Assembly (NCBI RefSeq): GCF_016464705.1
Contig: NZ_JAEHOB010000020.1
Location: forward strand, 1 to 58,930
Direction: 5' to 3'
Source: Qaidamihabitans albus
GTDB lineage: Bacteria > Actinomycetota > Actinomycetes > Mycobacteriales > Pseudonocardiaceae
DNA length: 58,930 nt
Shown: piece by piece, positions 9,223 through 17,510 of the stretch
How the letters are laid out: every line of letters begins with the position of its first letter
Numbering within the stretch: position 1 is the stretch's first letter
Translations under genes and position numbers: made by a program
Notes under the pieces: generated by a model
What the model saw: only the letters and a program-made list of their open reading frames with translations
Databases searched by the model: none
Told to the model about the DNA's origin: nothing

Positions 9223-10598
9223 CCGTCGCCGCGGATGGTGCGGCGCAGCCTGGGTACCCGCTCGGCGAGCGTTCGCTCGGCGCCGCGTGCCGTCGGGTGG
9301 TAGTAGTCCTCGCCGACCAGTTCGTCCGGCGGGTACTGCTGGGGCAGCACGCCTTCGGCGACATCGTGCGGATAGCGGTAGCCCTGGGCGTTGCCGAGCT
9401 TCGCGGCCCCCGCATAGTGGCCGTCCCGCAGGTGCGGGGGCACGGTGCCGATGCGGCCGGCGCGGACGTCGGCCAATGCCGAGTCGATCGCGGTGATCAC
9501 GGCGTTGGACTTCGGCGCGGTCGCCAGGTGCACCGTGGCCTGCGCGAGCGCCAGCCTGCCCTCCGGCATGCCGATGAACTGCACCGCGTGCGCCGCGGCG
9601 ACCGCCGACTGCAACGCGGTGGGGTCCGCCATGCCGATGTCCTCGCTGGCGTGCACGACCAGCCTGCGGGCGAGAAACCGCGGATCCTCCCCCGCCTCGA
9701 TCATGCGCGCGAGGTAGTGCAGCGCGGCGTCGACGTCGGAGCCGCGGATCGACTTGATGAACGCGCTGATCACGTCGTAGTGCTGGTCACCGTCGCGGTC
9801 GTAGCGGACCGCGGCCTTGTCCACGGTGGACTCCACTGTGCCGAGATCGATCGTGCGGTGCTCGGTCGCCCCGGCCGCGTCGGCCGCCGCCTCCAGCGCC
9901 GTGAGCGCGCGGCGGGCATCGCCCGAGGCCAGCCGGACGAGATGGTCCTCCGCCTCGGCGGTCAGCTCCAGCTCGCCGCCGAGTCCGCGCTCCTCGGCGA
10001 GCGCGCGGTGGATCAGGTCGCGGACGTCGTCATCGGTCAGCGGCCGCAGCTGGAGCACGAGCGAGCGCGACAGCAACGGCGAGACGACCGAGAACGACGG
10101 GTTCTCCGTGGTCGCGGCGACGAGCAGGACGGTGCGGTCCTCCACGGCCCCGAGCAGCGCGTCCTGCTGTGTCTTGGAGAACCGGTGCACCTCGTCGATG
10201 AACAGCACGGTGTTCTCGGCGTTGTAGCGGCGCCGGCGGCGGGCCTCCTCGATGACACCGCGTACCTCCTTGACCCCCGCGGACAGTGCCGAGAGCGCGA
10301 CGAACCGCCGTCCGGTGGCCGTGGACACCAGGTTGGCCAGCGTGGTCTTGCCGGTGCCCGGCGGACCGTACAGCAGCACCGAGGCGGGTGCGGCGCCCTC
10401 GACGAGCCTGCGCAGCGGGGCGCCCTCCCCGAGCAGGTGCTGCTGGCCGACGACCTCGCCGAGCGTCCGGGGCCGCATCCGCACGGCGAGCGGCGCCCCG
10501 GCCGGTACCGACCGGGGCACGGCGGGCTGCGCCGGTTCGGTGGGTTCGGGGGGCGGCGCCACGTCGGGGTTCACCGTGAAGAGTTCGTCCTGGTGCAC
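9219..10598 (-). CDS. rarA: Replication-associated recombination protein A (AAA+ ATPase)
   Basis: RarA/MgsA is a clamp-loader-like AAA+ protein acting at stalled replication forks. It has 459 residues, with Walker A in [14 protein letters not shown] (about 77-90), Walker B in [12 protein letters not shown], sensor 1 in [12 protein letters not shown], and a C-terminal tetramerisation part including [16 protein letters not shown] and [16 protein letters not shown]. The length is typical. GTG start at 10598. A small frame downstream may be translationally coupled. No LexA-type box is visible upstream, unlike ruvC and the radical SAM gene in this window. Confidence 0.95.
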   Translation of the reverse strand: MHQDELFTVNPDVAPPPEPTEPAQPAVPRSVPAGAPLAVRMRPRTLGEVVGQQHLLGEGAPLRRLVEGAAPASVLLYGPPGTGKTTLANLVSTATGRRFVALSALSAGVKEVRGVIEEARRRRRYNAENTVLFIDEVHRFSKTQQDALLGAVEDRTVLLVAATTENPSFSVVSPLLSRSLVLQLRPLTDDDVRDLIHRALAEERGLGGELELTAEAEDHLVRLASGDARRALTALEAAADAAGATEHRTIDLGTVESTVDKAAVRYDRDGDQHYDVISAFIKSIRGSDVDAALHYLARMIEAGEDPRFLARRLVVHASEDIGMADPTALQSAVAAAHAVQFIGMPEGRLALAQATVHLATAPKSNAVITAIDSALADVRAGRIGTVPPHLRDGHYAGAAKLGNAQGYRYPHDVAEGVLPQQYPPDELVGEDYYHPTARGAERTLAERVPRLRRTIRGDG

Positions 10599-10649
10599 AC
10601 CCCGACGGTAGTCGGCCCCACCGACACCCGCGGAGGCGCCGGGCCGCCG

Positions 10650-11588
10650 TCAGGCCCCCGCGGGTGCGGGCGCCTCGGGCCTGCGGGCGACTCGCTGCCC
10701 GTCACCGGGGTCCCTCGCCGGGGCGGCACCGGACACCGGCGGCCCGCCACCGCCGGGCCAGGCCCGCCGCAGGGCTCCCCGCAGCATGACGCCGGCTGCG
10801 TGGGGCACCAGGTCCCGCCCGCGCCGGTACAGCCACGGGACGCCCTTCAGCACGAGCCACCCGACGTGGTCCGCGGTACTCGGGGCCGCACCGCCCGAGC
10901 AGGTCAGGCTCACCGGCTCGGGAACCCGGTACCCCGCCTCGGCGACCAGGCCGGTGAAACCACTGGCCAGCAGCCGGTGACCGAACTCCGAGGGATGCAG
11001 GCGGTCCACGCTCCACGACGTCAGCTCGTAGGCGCCGGGCAGGCCGCCGAGATCGAGGCAGGGCGCCGCGTGCCGGGCGGTGACCACGTCGATGACGTGG
11101 TTGAGCGCGTCGATGCGGGACCGCAGCGCCCGGTGCAGGGATCCGGGCAGCCGGAAGACCCTGCCGTGATCATGGAACCGCACGGTGAGCACCAGTGCGC
11201 CCGCGGCGGTCAGCCCGGTCACCACCCGATCCAGGTCGGCCGCAACGGACCGTGGCTCGAAGTCCGAGCGCAGCGTGTCGTTCATCCCGGCGATCACCAG
11301 CGCGACGTCCGGGCGGTGGGCCAGCGCGGCGGGCAGTTGCCCGGTGCGCACGCAGCCCATGCGGGCGCCGGTGAAGGAGCAGTTGAGATAGGCGGCCGGC
11401 TCGATCCGCAGTGCTCCCGCGACCAGGGGGCCGACCCCGCGCCAGGCGCCACCCGGCAACGGGTCGCCGAGGCCGACCGCCGTCGAGTCGCCCAGTACCG
11501 CCAGCCTGCGCGGCACGACGCCGCGGTCCGCGCCGCTCGCGGTGCCGTTGCTCGCGGTGCCGTTGCCGTACCCGATGTCCTCGCCCAC
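10650..11588 (-). CDS. SGNH/GDSL-type hydrolase
   Basis: This 312-residue protein has the GDSL block LAVLGDSTAVGLGDPL with the nucleophile Ser in GDS (about residue 35). It also has the Asn block IAGMNDTL and the catalytic Asp-His pair in VDRLHPSEFGH. Members hydrolyse esters or acyl groups on lipids, sugars or cell-wall components. The substrate cannot be read from sequence. There is no signal peptide, and the N-terminus has a low-complexity GNGTASNGTASGA stretch. The C-terminal 100 residues beyond the catalytic core are basic and may bind a membrane (inference). No obvious operon partner. Confidence 0.85.
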   Translation of the reverse strand: MGEDIGYGNGTASNGTASGADRGVVPRRLAVLGDSTAVGLGDPLPGGAWRGVGPLVAGALRIEPAAYLNCSFTGARMGCVRTGQLPAALAHRPDVALVIAGMNDTLRSDFEPRSVAADLDRVVTGLTAAGALVLTVRFHDHGRVFRLPGSLHRALRSRIDALNHVIDVVTARHAAPCLDLGGLPGAYELTSWSVDRLHPSEFGHRLLASGFTGLVAEAGYRVPEPVSLTCSGGAAPSTADHVGWLVLKGVPWLYRRGRDLVPHAAGVMLRGALRRAWPGGGGPPVSGAAPARDPGDGQRVARRPEAPAPAGA

Positions 11589-11690
11589 GGGTACGACGAT
11601 CGGGCACCCAGGCTCACCCTCGATGATGCCCGGGTAACGGCCCGCGGGCGCGCCGGCGAATGCTCGGTGCCGGCCGTGCTTCCAGCGCCC

Positions 11691-12917
11691 CTAGCGGAAG
11701 GCCGGGTACAGGGCGAGTGCGAGGCCGGGCCCGAACCGCGCGTCCAGCGCGTCCGCGACGGTGGTGGCGTGTTCGGCCACGGCCTCGGCACCGTCACGCT
11801 CGGCGTGCCCGGCGAGCTCCCGCCACCAGGTGACGAGTGCCGCGGGCCTGCTGGTCGGCGACGCCGTCCTGACCTTCGCGAGTCCGGGCAGCAGCTCCCA
11901 CGTCGCCAGCCAGACGAGCAGCAGTTCGGCGTCGAGCAGGTGCGCCGACAGTTCGTCGTCGTCGGCCAGCGTGGGCCACAGTTCGGACACCTCGGACCGC
12001 CAGGCCGCGATCATGGCCTCGCTCATCCCGGCGGGCAGCGCCAGCGAGTCCGGGCTCGACACGAACGGCACCCGCAGGTGCGCGGCGTCGACGAGCGCGC
12101 TGCGGACACGGCCGCGCTCGAAGTCCAGGAACCGGACACCGTCGTCGGTCACCAGGTTGTTGTCCGGCCACAGGTCCACCGGGCTGAATGCCCGGCAGCA
12201 GGCCGAACGGGAGTGCTCGGCAGCCCGCTCGGCCGCCGCGCGCACCGGTTCCGGGGTCGGCACCCCCAGCGTGTCCTCGAGCACCGCGGGCAGTTGCGCG
12301 CACGCCACGACCGGGGTGGTGTCCGTGTCGTCCCCGACGACCGGCCGCGCCACGGGCCCCTCGACGGGCCTGGACCGGCCACCCAGCCTGCGCAGCAGCG
12401 CGTTGAAGTCCGCCTCCCGGTTCGCCGTGCTGAAGTGCAGCCTGCCCAGTGAGCGCGCCCACGACAGCAGCGCCGTCTCCGCGCCACGGGCGTCCGAGCC
12501 GTGGAGCTTGTCCTCCAGCGTCGGCGCGCGGCCCAGGTCGTCGATGACCAGCACCCGGTGCCCGCCGTCGTGAGCCAGCAGCTCGGGACACATCCGTTCG
12601 TCCGGCGGCAGTGCCGTGAACAGCTGGTAGCTCGCCGCCTCCTGGGCGAACGGATCCGTATCGCCCGGCCCCGGCGTGGCGGGGTAGTGCTTGATCACCA
12701 ACGTGCGCGGCAGCGCGAACGGCGATGCGGCGACCCGGGCCCTGACCACGACGGCCGGGCCACTCCCCGCGAGGTCCTCCGCATCAACGAGCGTGATCGT
12801 GCTGCCGAAGCGGTGCGCGAGCACCGACTCGGCGGCGGCGACCGCAGCCTCGATTGCCAGAAGTTCCGCTCCTGCTCCGACGGTCGAATCGTCGGTAGAG
12901 GAGGTGTCCACTGTCAT
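11691..12917 (-). CDS. Aminoglycoside-phosphotransferase-fold kinase-like protein
   Basis: With the ATG at 12917 (AAGG about ten bases upstream) the protein is 408 residues. The N-lobe lysine is in TLVIKHYP. The C-lobe has the Brenner-like loop SPVDLWPDNNLV, in which the usual HxD histidine is replaced (V-D), and FLDFERGRVR as the metal-binding DFE. The family phosphorylates small molecules such as choline, sugars or antibiotics. No substrate is implied by context. The missing HxD histidine leaves the catalytic Asp intact, so activity is uncertain rather than excluded. An in-frame extension to 13001 lacks support. Confidence 0.8.
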   Translation of the reverse strand: MTVDTSSTDDSTVGAGAELLAIEAAVAAAESVLAHRFGSTITLVDAEDLAGSGPAVVVRARVAASPFALPRTLVIKHYPATPGPGDTDPFAQEAASYQLFTALPPDERMCPELLAHDGGHRVLVIDDLGRAPTLEDKLHGSDARGAETALLSWARSLGRLHFSTANREADFNALLRRLGGRSRPVEGPVARPVVGDDTDTTPVVACAQLPAVLEDTLGVPTPEPVRAAAERAAEHSRSACCRAFSPVDLWPDNNLVTDDGVRFLDFERGRVRSALVDAAHLRVPFVSSPDSLALPAGMSEAMIAAWRSEVSELWPTLADDDELSAHLLDAELLLVWLATWELLPGLAKVRTASPTSRPAALVTWWRELAGHAERDGAEAVAEHATTVADALDARFGPGLALALYPAFR

Positions 12918-13142
12918 CGTTCTCGACCTTACTAGCGAGCGAGCAACGAAGACCACCGCGAATTCGGTGAACGTAACCGACGTGTGGCCGTTGCTCGACA
13001 AACGGCTGGAACCAGGTGTGTCAAGACCTGTCCGAAGTGCGCGAACGCGTCACCCCGGCAGGCCACCGCTGCCTACATACCGACCCGTGTCCTTCCGAAG
13101 CCGGGCGCCTGCTGCCGCGATACCGGGCCCTCGGCGCGCGTT

Positions 13143-13162
13143 GCCGGCCCACTGCGGCCGGC
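13143..13162 (-). terminator. Hairpin downstream of aspS
   Basis: GCCGGCC and GGCCGGC form a 7-bp stem with loop CACTGC, about 26 bases past the aspS stop. There is no U-tract, as is usual for actinobacterial terminators. Confidence 0.5.
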
Positions 13163-13187
13163 GCGTCTTCCGTATCCCGGTGCTCGG

Positions 13188-14954
13188 TCAGGCGCGCGGC
13201 GGCGGGGCCGCGTCGACCCCGGCCTCCTTGCGCTGCGCGGCGGTGATCGGCGCAGGGGCGCCCGTGAGCGGGTCGTAGCCACCGCCGGTCTTCGGGAAGG
13301 CGATGACCTCCCGCAGCGAGTCCGCACCGGCGAGCAACATCACGATCCGGTCCCACCCGAACGCGATGCCGCCGTGCGGCGGCGGCCCGAACTGGAAGGC
13401 GTCGAGCAGGAAGCCGAACTTCTCCTGCGCCTCCTCCTCGGAAAGGCCCATGATCTCGAAGACCCTCCGCTGCACGTCGGCACGGTGGATACGGATGGAG
13501 CCGCCGCCGATCTCGTTGCCGTTGCAGACGATGTCGTAGGCGTAGGCCAGCGCGTTGCCCGGGTCCGACTCGAACTTGTCGATCCACTCCGGTGTCGGCG
13601 AGGTGAAGGCATGGTGCAGTGCCGTCCACCTGCCGCCGCCGACCGTCACGTCGCTGGTGTCCTCGGCCGCCTCGAACAGCGGGAAGTCGACGACCCACAC
13701 GAACGACCAGGCGTCCTCGTCGACCATCCCGAGCCGGTGCGCGATCTCCACGCGGGCCGCGCCGAGCAACTGCCTGGCGTCGTTCGGCTTGCCCGCGGCG
13801 AAGAACACGCAGTCGCCGGGCCCGGCGCCGACGGCCGCGGCGAGGTTGTCCCGCTCGTACTCGGAGAGGTTCTTCGCCACCGGGCCACCGAGCGTGCCGT
13901 CGGCGCCGACGAGCACGTAGGCCAGGCCCTTGTGGCCGCGCTGTTTGGCCCACTCCTGCCACGCGTCGAGCTGGCGGCGCGGCTGGTCGGCACCGCCGGG
14001 CATGACGACCGCGCCGACGTAGGGCGCCTGGAACACGCGGAAGGGCGTGTCGGCGAAGAACTCCGTCAGTTCGGTGAGTTCGAGGTCGAAGCGCAGGTCC
14101 GGCTTGTCCGTGCCGTACTTCGCCATCGCCTCGGCGTAGGTGATCCGGCGGAACGGCCGCGGGACGTCGTGCCCGACGAGCTTCCAGAGCGCCACCAGCA
14201 CGTCCTCGCCGAGGGCGAGCACGTCGTCCTGCTGGACGAAGCTCATCTCGATGTCGAGCTGCGTGAACTCCGGCTGGCGGTCGGCGCGGAAGTCCTCGTC
14301 GCGGTAGCAGCGGGCGATCTGGTAGTACCGCTCCAGGCCGCCGACCATGAGCAGCTGCTTGAACAGCTGCGGCGACTGCGGCAGCGCGTACCACGAGCCC
14401 GGCTGGAGCCGGGCCGGGACGAGGAAGTCCCGCGCCCCCTCCGGCGTCGACCGGGTCATCGTGGGTGTCTCGACCTCCACGAAGCCCTGCTCGTGCAGCA
14501 CCTCGCGGGCCGCGCGGTTGACCTCGCTGCGCAGGCGCAGCGCGTGTGCCGGACCGCTGCGGCGCAGGTCGAGGTAGCGGTGCTTCAGGCGCACCTCCTC
14601 GCCCACCTCGACGCGCTCGTCGATCGGGAACGGCAGCACCGCGGACTCCGACAGCACGTCGAGGTCGGTGACCATTACCTCGATGTCTCCGGTGGAGATC
14701 TCGGGGTTCTCGTTGCCCTCCGGACGCCGCGCGACCTCGCCGGTGACCTTGAGGCAGTACTCCGCGCGGAACTGATGCGCCCGCTCGGCCATCTCGCCTT
14801 CCCGGAACACGACCTGGGCGACACCGCTCGCGTCCCGCAGGTCGATGAAGATCACCCCGCCGTGATCGCGCCGCCGGGCCACCCAGCCGGTCAGGGTGAC
14901 GGTCTGGCCAGCGTGCTCGGCACGCAGCGTGCCGGCGTCGTGAGTGCGGAGCAC
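13188..14954 (-). CDS. aspS: Aspartate-tRNA ligase
   Basis: AspRS charges tRNA-Asp (in many actinobacteria also tRNA-Asn for later amidation, which this window cannot settle). The 588-residue protein has an N-terminal OB-fold anticodon domain with [20 protein letters not shown], the class II motif 2 region [20 protein letters not shown], the bacterial GAD insertion, and motif 3 [16 protein letters not shown] near the C-terminus. The length matches bacterial AspRS. The start ATG/GTG at 14954 leads directly into [18 protein letters not shown], the usual N-terminus. It is monocistronic, with hairpin DNA after the stop. Confidence 0.97.
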   Translation of the reverse strand: MLRTHDAGTLRAEHAGQTVTLTGWVARRRDHGGVIFIDLRDASGVAQVVFREGEMAERAHQFRAEYCLKVTGEVARRPEGNENPEISTGDIEVMVTDLDVLSESAVLPFPIDERVEVGEEVRLKHRYLDLRRSGPAHALRLRSEVNRAAREVLHEQGFVEVETPTMTRSTPEGARDFLVPARLQPGSWYALPQSPQLFKQLLMVGGLERYYQIARCYRDEDFRADRQPEFTQLDIEMSFVQQDDVLALGEDVLVALWKLVGHDVPRPFRRITYAEAMAKYGTDKPDLRFDLELTELTEFFADTPFRVFQAPYVGAVVMPGGADQPRRQLDAWQEWAKQRGHKGLAYVLVGADGTLGGPVAKNLSEYERDNLAAAVGAGPGDCVFFAAGKPNDARQLLGAARVEIAHRLGMVDEDAWSFVWVVDFPLFEAAEDTSDVTVGGGRWTALHHAFTSPTPEWIDKFESDPGNALAYAYDIVCNGNEIGGGSIRIHRADVQRRVFEIMGLSEEEAQEKFGFLLDAFQFGPPPHGGIAFGWDRIVMLLAGADSLREVIAFPKTGGGYDPLTGAPAPITAAQRKEAGVDAAPPPRA

Positions 14955-15155
14955 TGTCGCAGGATCCTCTCGAAAGCGGTGGTCTCGGCGGTCACGGTCT
15001 GTTCAGCGGCATTCCGCCCGACGGCACAGGTTAACGAACCGGCCGGGGGCTTCCGCCACCAGGTTTCCCCGGCCCCGCCCCGGCACACGTCGGCACACGT
15101 CGGTCCGCCCCGGGGACGGCCACCGTCCTGCCGGGGCGGAAAGTCCGGCCGGCTC

Positions 15156-16229
15156 TCAGAGCAGCGTCATCTGCTCTCCCTCGCGGCCGGGACCATCTCG
15201 CGGCAGGCCGGCAGGCATGCTGCCCTCCGGCCACTCGGCCTTCTCGTCCCCGGGGACTCCGCGCTCCTCGCCGCCGGAACGCGGACCCAGTCCGTGCCGC
15301 CGCACGAGCGGGGCGACGCGGGCGGCCAGGCGGCGCCGGTAGCCCGGGTCGGCGTAGCTGCCGCGGGCGTACAGCTCCCGGTAGCGTGGCACGAGGTCCG
15401 GATGCCGGGCCGATAGCCACCGTCCGAACCATTCGCGCGCACCGGGGCGCAGGTGCAGTGGGATCACCGTGACACCGGTCGCTCCGGCGTCGGCCGCCGC
15501 GCCGAGCAAACCGTCGAGCGCCTCGGTGGAGTCGGTCAGCCACGGCAGGACGGGTGCGATGAACACCCCGCACGGCAGGCCGGCGTCCCGCGCGCGGCGA
15601 ACGAGGTCGAGCCGTGCCTGCGGGCCGGGGGTACCCGGTTCGAGGGTGCGCTGCAGTTCGCGGTCGAGCAGCGCGATCGACACCCCGAGACCGACCGGCA
15701 CGTCCGCGCTGACCGACTCCAGCAGCGGCAGGTCCCGCGTCAGCACCGTGCCCTTCGTGAGGATCGAGAAGGGGGTGCCCGAACCGGCGAGCGCCCTGAT
15801 GATCCCCGGCATGAGCCGGTAGCGGCCCTCGGCCCGCTGGTACGGGTCGGTGTTGGTGCCCATCGCGACGTGCTCCCGGTTCCAGCCAGGGCGGCGCAGC
15901 TGTGCCGCCAGCACCTCCGGCGCGTTGATCTTCACCACGACCTGCGTGTCGAAGTCACGGCCCGCGTCGAAGTCGAGATACGTGTGCGACTTGCGGGCGA
16001 AGCAGTACGCGCACGCATGCGAGCAACCCCGGTACGGGTTCACCGTCCAGCCGAACGGCACCCGCGACCCGCCCGGCACCTTGTTCAGCACCGAGCGGGC
16101 GTGGACCTCGTGGAACGTGACCCCCGAGAAGTCTGGTGGCTGCACGGAGCGGACCAGCCCGGACAGTCCGAGCAGCGCCTGCTCGGACTGTCCGGACTGG
16201 TCTCCGGCCCGCTGACCATCCCATCGCAC
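15156..16229 (-). CDS. Rv2578c/SplB-like radical SAM protein under LexA control
   Basis: This 357-residue radical SAM protein has the cluster motif C-x3-C-x2-C in GCSHACAYCFARK (C69, C73, C76). It also has NPYRGC before it, VVVKINAPEVL after it, GTNTDPYQ and FSILTKGT. It belongs to the Rv2578c / COG1533 (SplB-like) group, related to spore photoproduct lyase but without a proven reaction. A perfect SOS box lies just upstream. A GTG 18 bases further up lies inside that box, so I place the start at GTG 16229 (VRWDGQ, the usual family N-terminus). Codons about 10-26 contain a near-perfect 51-nt inverted repeat encoding a linker absent from the family pattern I remember. Confidence 0.9.
   Translation of the reverse strand: MRWDGQRAGDQSGQSEQALLGLSGLVRSVQPPDFSGVTFHEVHARSVLNKVPGGSRVPFGWTVNPYRGCSHACAYCFARKSHTYLDFDAGRDFDTQVVVKINAPEVLAAQLRRPGWNREHVAMGTNTDPYQRAEGRYRLMPGIIRALAGSGTPFSILTKGTVLTRDLPLLESVSADVPVGLGVSIALLDRELQRTLEPGTPGPQARLDLVRRARDAGLPCGVFIAPVLPWLTDSTEALDGLLGAAADAGATGVTVIPLHLRPGAREWFGRWLSARHPDLVPRYRELYARGSYADPGYRRRLAARVAPLVRRHGLGPRSGGEERGVPGDEKAEWPEGSMPAGLPRDGPGREGEQMTLL
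16152..16202. repeat. Near-perfect 24-bp inverted repeat inside the radical SAM gene
   Basis: The arms 16152-16175 and 16179-16202 match at 23 of 24 positions (single mismatch C16158/A16196) around a 3-base loop CGC. The key inner arm reads CCGGACAGTCCGAGCAG. In the mRNA it would fold about 27-77 bases after the GTG start. In the protein it encodes the SGQSEQALLGLSGL linker. Confidence 0.8.
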
Positions 16230-16237
16230 CCTGATAT

Positions 16238-16253
16238 TCGAACACACGTTCGA
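16238..16253. promoter_or_regulatory. LexA (SOS) box of the radical SAM gene
   Basis: TCGAACACACGTTCGA matches the actinobacterial SOS box TCGAAC-N4-GTTCGA at all twelve defined positions. On the minus strand a TTGACC (16259-16264) sits upstream as a -35. The right half of the box overlaps a plausible -10, TCGAAT, at 17 bases spacing. LexA bound here would block RNA polymerase. The start codon is only eight bases downstream, so the mRNA is probably leaderless or nearly so. Confidence 0.9.
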
Positions 16254-16288
16254 TCATCGGTCAAATCCTGCCGCCCGATCAGGTGGCG

Positions 16289-16975
16289 TCAGGTGGCGTC
16301 AGCCTTCGGCCCCTCCGCATCCTCGGACGACTCGGACGACTCGGAGGGCTCGGCGGTGTAGGCGGCGGTGGTGCGGTCGGCCGCGGCCCGCGCGGCCTCC
16401 GGGGCCGTCCCGGCCGCGACGCTCGCCTCGTACCACCGCTCGCTGCTCGCCGCCATGAACCGCCCGCCCTGCTCGGACATCATCCACGCCATGGTGTCCT
16501 GGTCCTCGGCCGATTCACCGGAGGACAGGTGCAGGGCAAGCCCCATCAGCGCCAGGTCCCAGCCGATGCCGACCGCGCCGGGCCCGAACTCGGCCCACCG
16601 TTCGTCGTCCACGTGCGCGACGTGCTCCAGCTCGAACCGGGTTCCGCCCTCGGGAGCGGCGGCGAGGCGGACCTCGATCCAGCTCACCTCTCCGCCGTAC
16701 TCCCAGGTCGCCGCGAAGCTCTTGGGCGGATCACACTGCTCGATCGTGCCTGCCGCGTTGTTCTCGATCTGGAAGCGCCCGTGCAGGCGCAGCTCACCCG
16801 AGACGGGCATGAACCAGCGCGGGATACGCTCGGGGTTGGTGCACGCGTCCCAGACGTCCTCCACGGTGGCGTCGTAGGTCTGCCGCACGGTCACGGTGCG
16901 GGCCTCCCCCGCCTCCAGCGTGCGGCTGCCGACCTGCCGCCGGACGGCGCTGATCTGGTGATCGACGTCGATCAT
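16289..16975 (-). CDS. SRPBCC (AHSA1-type) domain protein
   Basis: This 228-residue START/Bet v1-fold protein has TYDATVEDVWDACTNPERIP and RWFMPVSGELRLHGRF at the N-terminus, then ATWEYGGEVSWIEVRL. These are typical of AHSA1-like partners of ArsR regulators. Its ATG at 16975 overlaps the ArsR stop by four bases, so the two are co-translated. The C-terminus carries a Ser/Glu repeat (SESSESSED) made by a 9-nt DNA array (CTCGGACGA units, 16322-16350). The stop region is a 10-base direct duplication (16281-16300). Function: probable small-molecule binding or stress role, substrate unknown. Confidence 0.85.
   Translation of the reverse strand: MIDVDHQISAVRRQVGSRTLEAGEARTVTVRQTYDATVEDVWDACTNPERIPRWFMPVSGELRLHGRFQIENNAAGTIEQCDPPKSFAATWEYGGEVSWIEVRLAAAPEGGTRFELEHVAHVDDERWAEFGPGAVGIGWDLALMGLALHLSSGESAEDQDTMAWMMSEQGGRFMAASSERWYEASVAAGTAPEAARAAADRTTAAYTAEPSESSESSEDAEGPKADAT
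16322..16350. repeat. 9-nt tandem array at the SRPBCC gene 3' end
   Basis: The units are CTCGGACGA, CTCGGACGA, CTCGGAGGG and then CTCGG, encoding an ESS repeat on the minus strand. It resembles the array in the neighbouring ArsR gene. Confidence 0.7.
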
Positions 16976-17367
16976 GTGTCTCTCCTCTGCTCGGGTTCTT
17001 CTCCGTGGCCCCTCGGGGAACTCGGCGAACTCGGCGAACTCAGCCGTCGCCTGCGTTTGCCGCGGGCGAGTTCGGTCGCCAGCGCGTCGAGATGGGGCGT
17101 CCAGAAGCGGCGGAAGTGGTCGAGCCACGCGTCGACGTCCCGCAACGGCGCGGAGTTCACCGCGTAGAGACGCCTGGTCCCCTCGGCTCGCACGTTCGCG
17201 AACCCGTTGTCGCGCAACACCTTGAGGTGCTGCGACACCGCGGGCTGCGAGATGCCGAACTCCTGCTGGATCACCGCGCAGACGGCGCCGGAGGTCCGCT
17301 CGCCGTCGGCGAGCAGTTCGAGGATCCTGCGCCGCACCGGATCACCGAGAACGTCGAACGCGTGCAC
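16972..17367 (-). CDS. ArsR-family transcriptional repressor
   Basis: The 131-residue protein has the ArsR winged helix: VLGDPVRRRILELLADGER (6-24), then FGISQPAVSQHLKVLRDNGF and RRLYAVN. The metal-binding ELCVCDL motif is absent, as in the SRPBCC-partnered subgroup. The stop overlaps the start of the SRPBCC gene. A perfect 14-bp palindrome lies 21 bases upstream of the GTG start and is the likely autoregulatory operator. The C-terminal tail LSSPSSPSSPRG is produced by a 9-nt DNA repeat and is unusual for the family. Confidence 0.9.
   Translation of the reverse strand: MHAFDVLGDPVRRRILELLADGERTSGAVCAVIQQEFGISQPAVSQHLKVLRDNGFANVRAEGTRRLYAVNSAPLRDVDAWLDHFRRFWTPHLDALATELARGKRRRRLSSPSSPSSPRGHGEEPEQRRDT
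17012..17045. repeat. 9-nt tandem array at the ArsR gene 3' end
   Basis: The units are CTCGGGGAA, CTCGGCGAA, CTCGGCGAA and CTCAGC, encoding the SSP repeat. The unit shares CTCGG and the 9-base period with the array in the adjacent gene. Confidence 0.7.
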
Positions 17368-17387
17368 CGGCCAAGTGAATCAGAGGA

Positions 17388-17401
17388 GACTTATATAAGT
17401 C
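17388..17401. promoter_or_regulatory. Palindromic operator upstream of arsR
   Basis: GACTTATATAAGTC is a perfect 14-bp palindrome in the divergent gap between arsR and the aldehyde dehydrogenase. It contains TATATA in an otherwise GC-rich sequence. A TTGACT hexamer on the minus strand overlaps it. This is consistent with a promoter blocked by the ArsR dimer. Confidence 0.65.
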
Positions 17402-17510
17402 AATCTTTATACCAGGCTTCCGTTTCAACCAGTGGAAAGGCGCGCTGTGGGCGGCGCCGCAGCGGGGCACATGATGGCGCCATCGCGCAACGACACACTG
17501 AGGAGTGACT

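Noticed and set aside
8436-12452. A 1338-codon open frame on the plus strand
   Set aside because: It runs antisense through rarA, the GDSL hydrolase and the phosphotransferase, which have clear domains. Long antisense frames are expected at this GC content, and it has no recognisable domain.
7989-14945. CTCGTGAGT-like sequences at the starts of alaS (about 8000) and aspS (about 14940) as further palindrome copies
   Set aside because: They are coding sequence with no matching second arm or core. Chance matches to half of the motif.
16229-16247. GTG 16247 as the radical SAM start
   Set aside because: It lies inside the perfect LexA box and on the likely promoter. GTG 16229 fits the family N-terminus.
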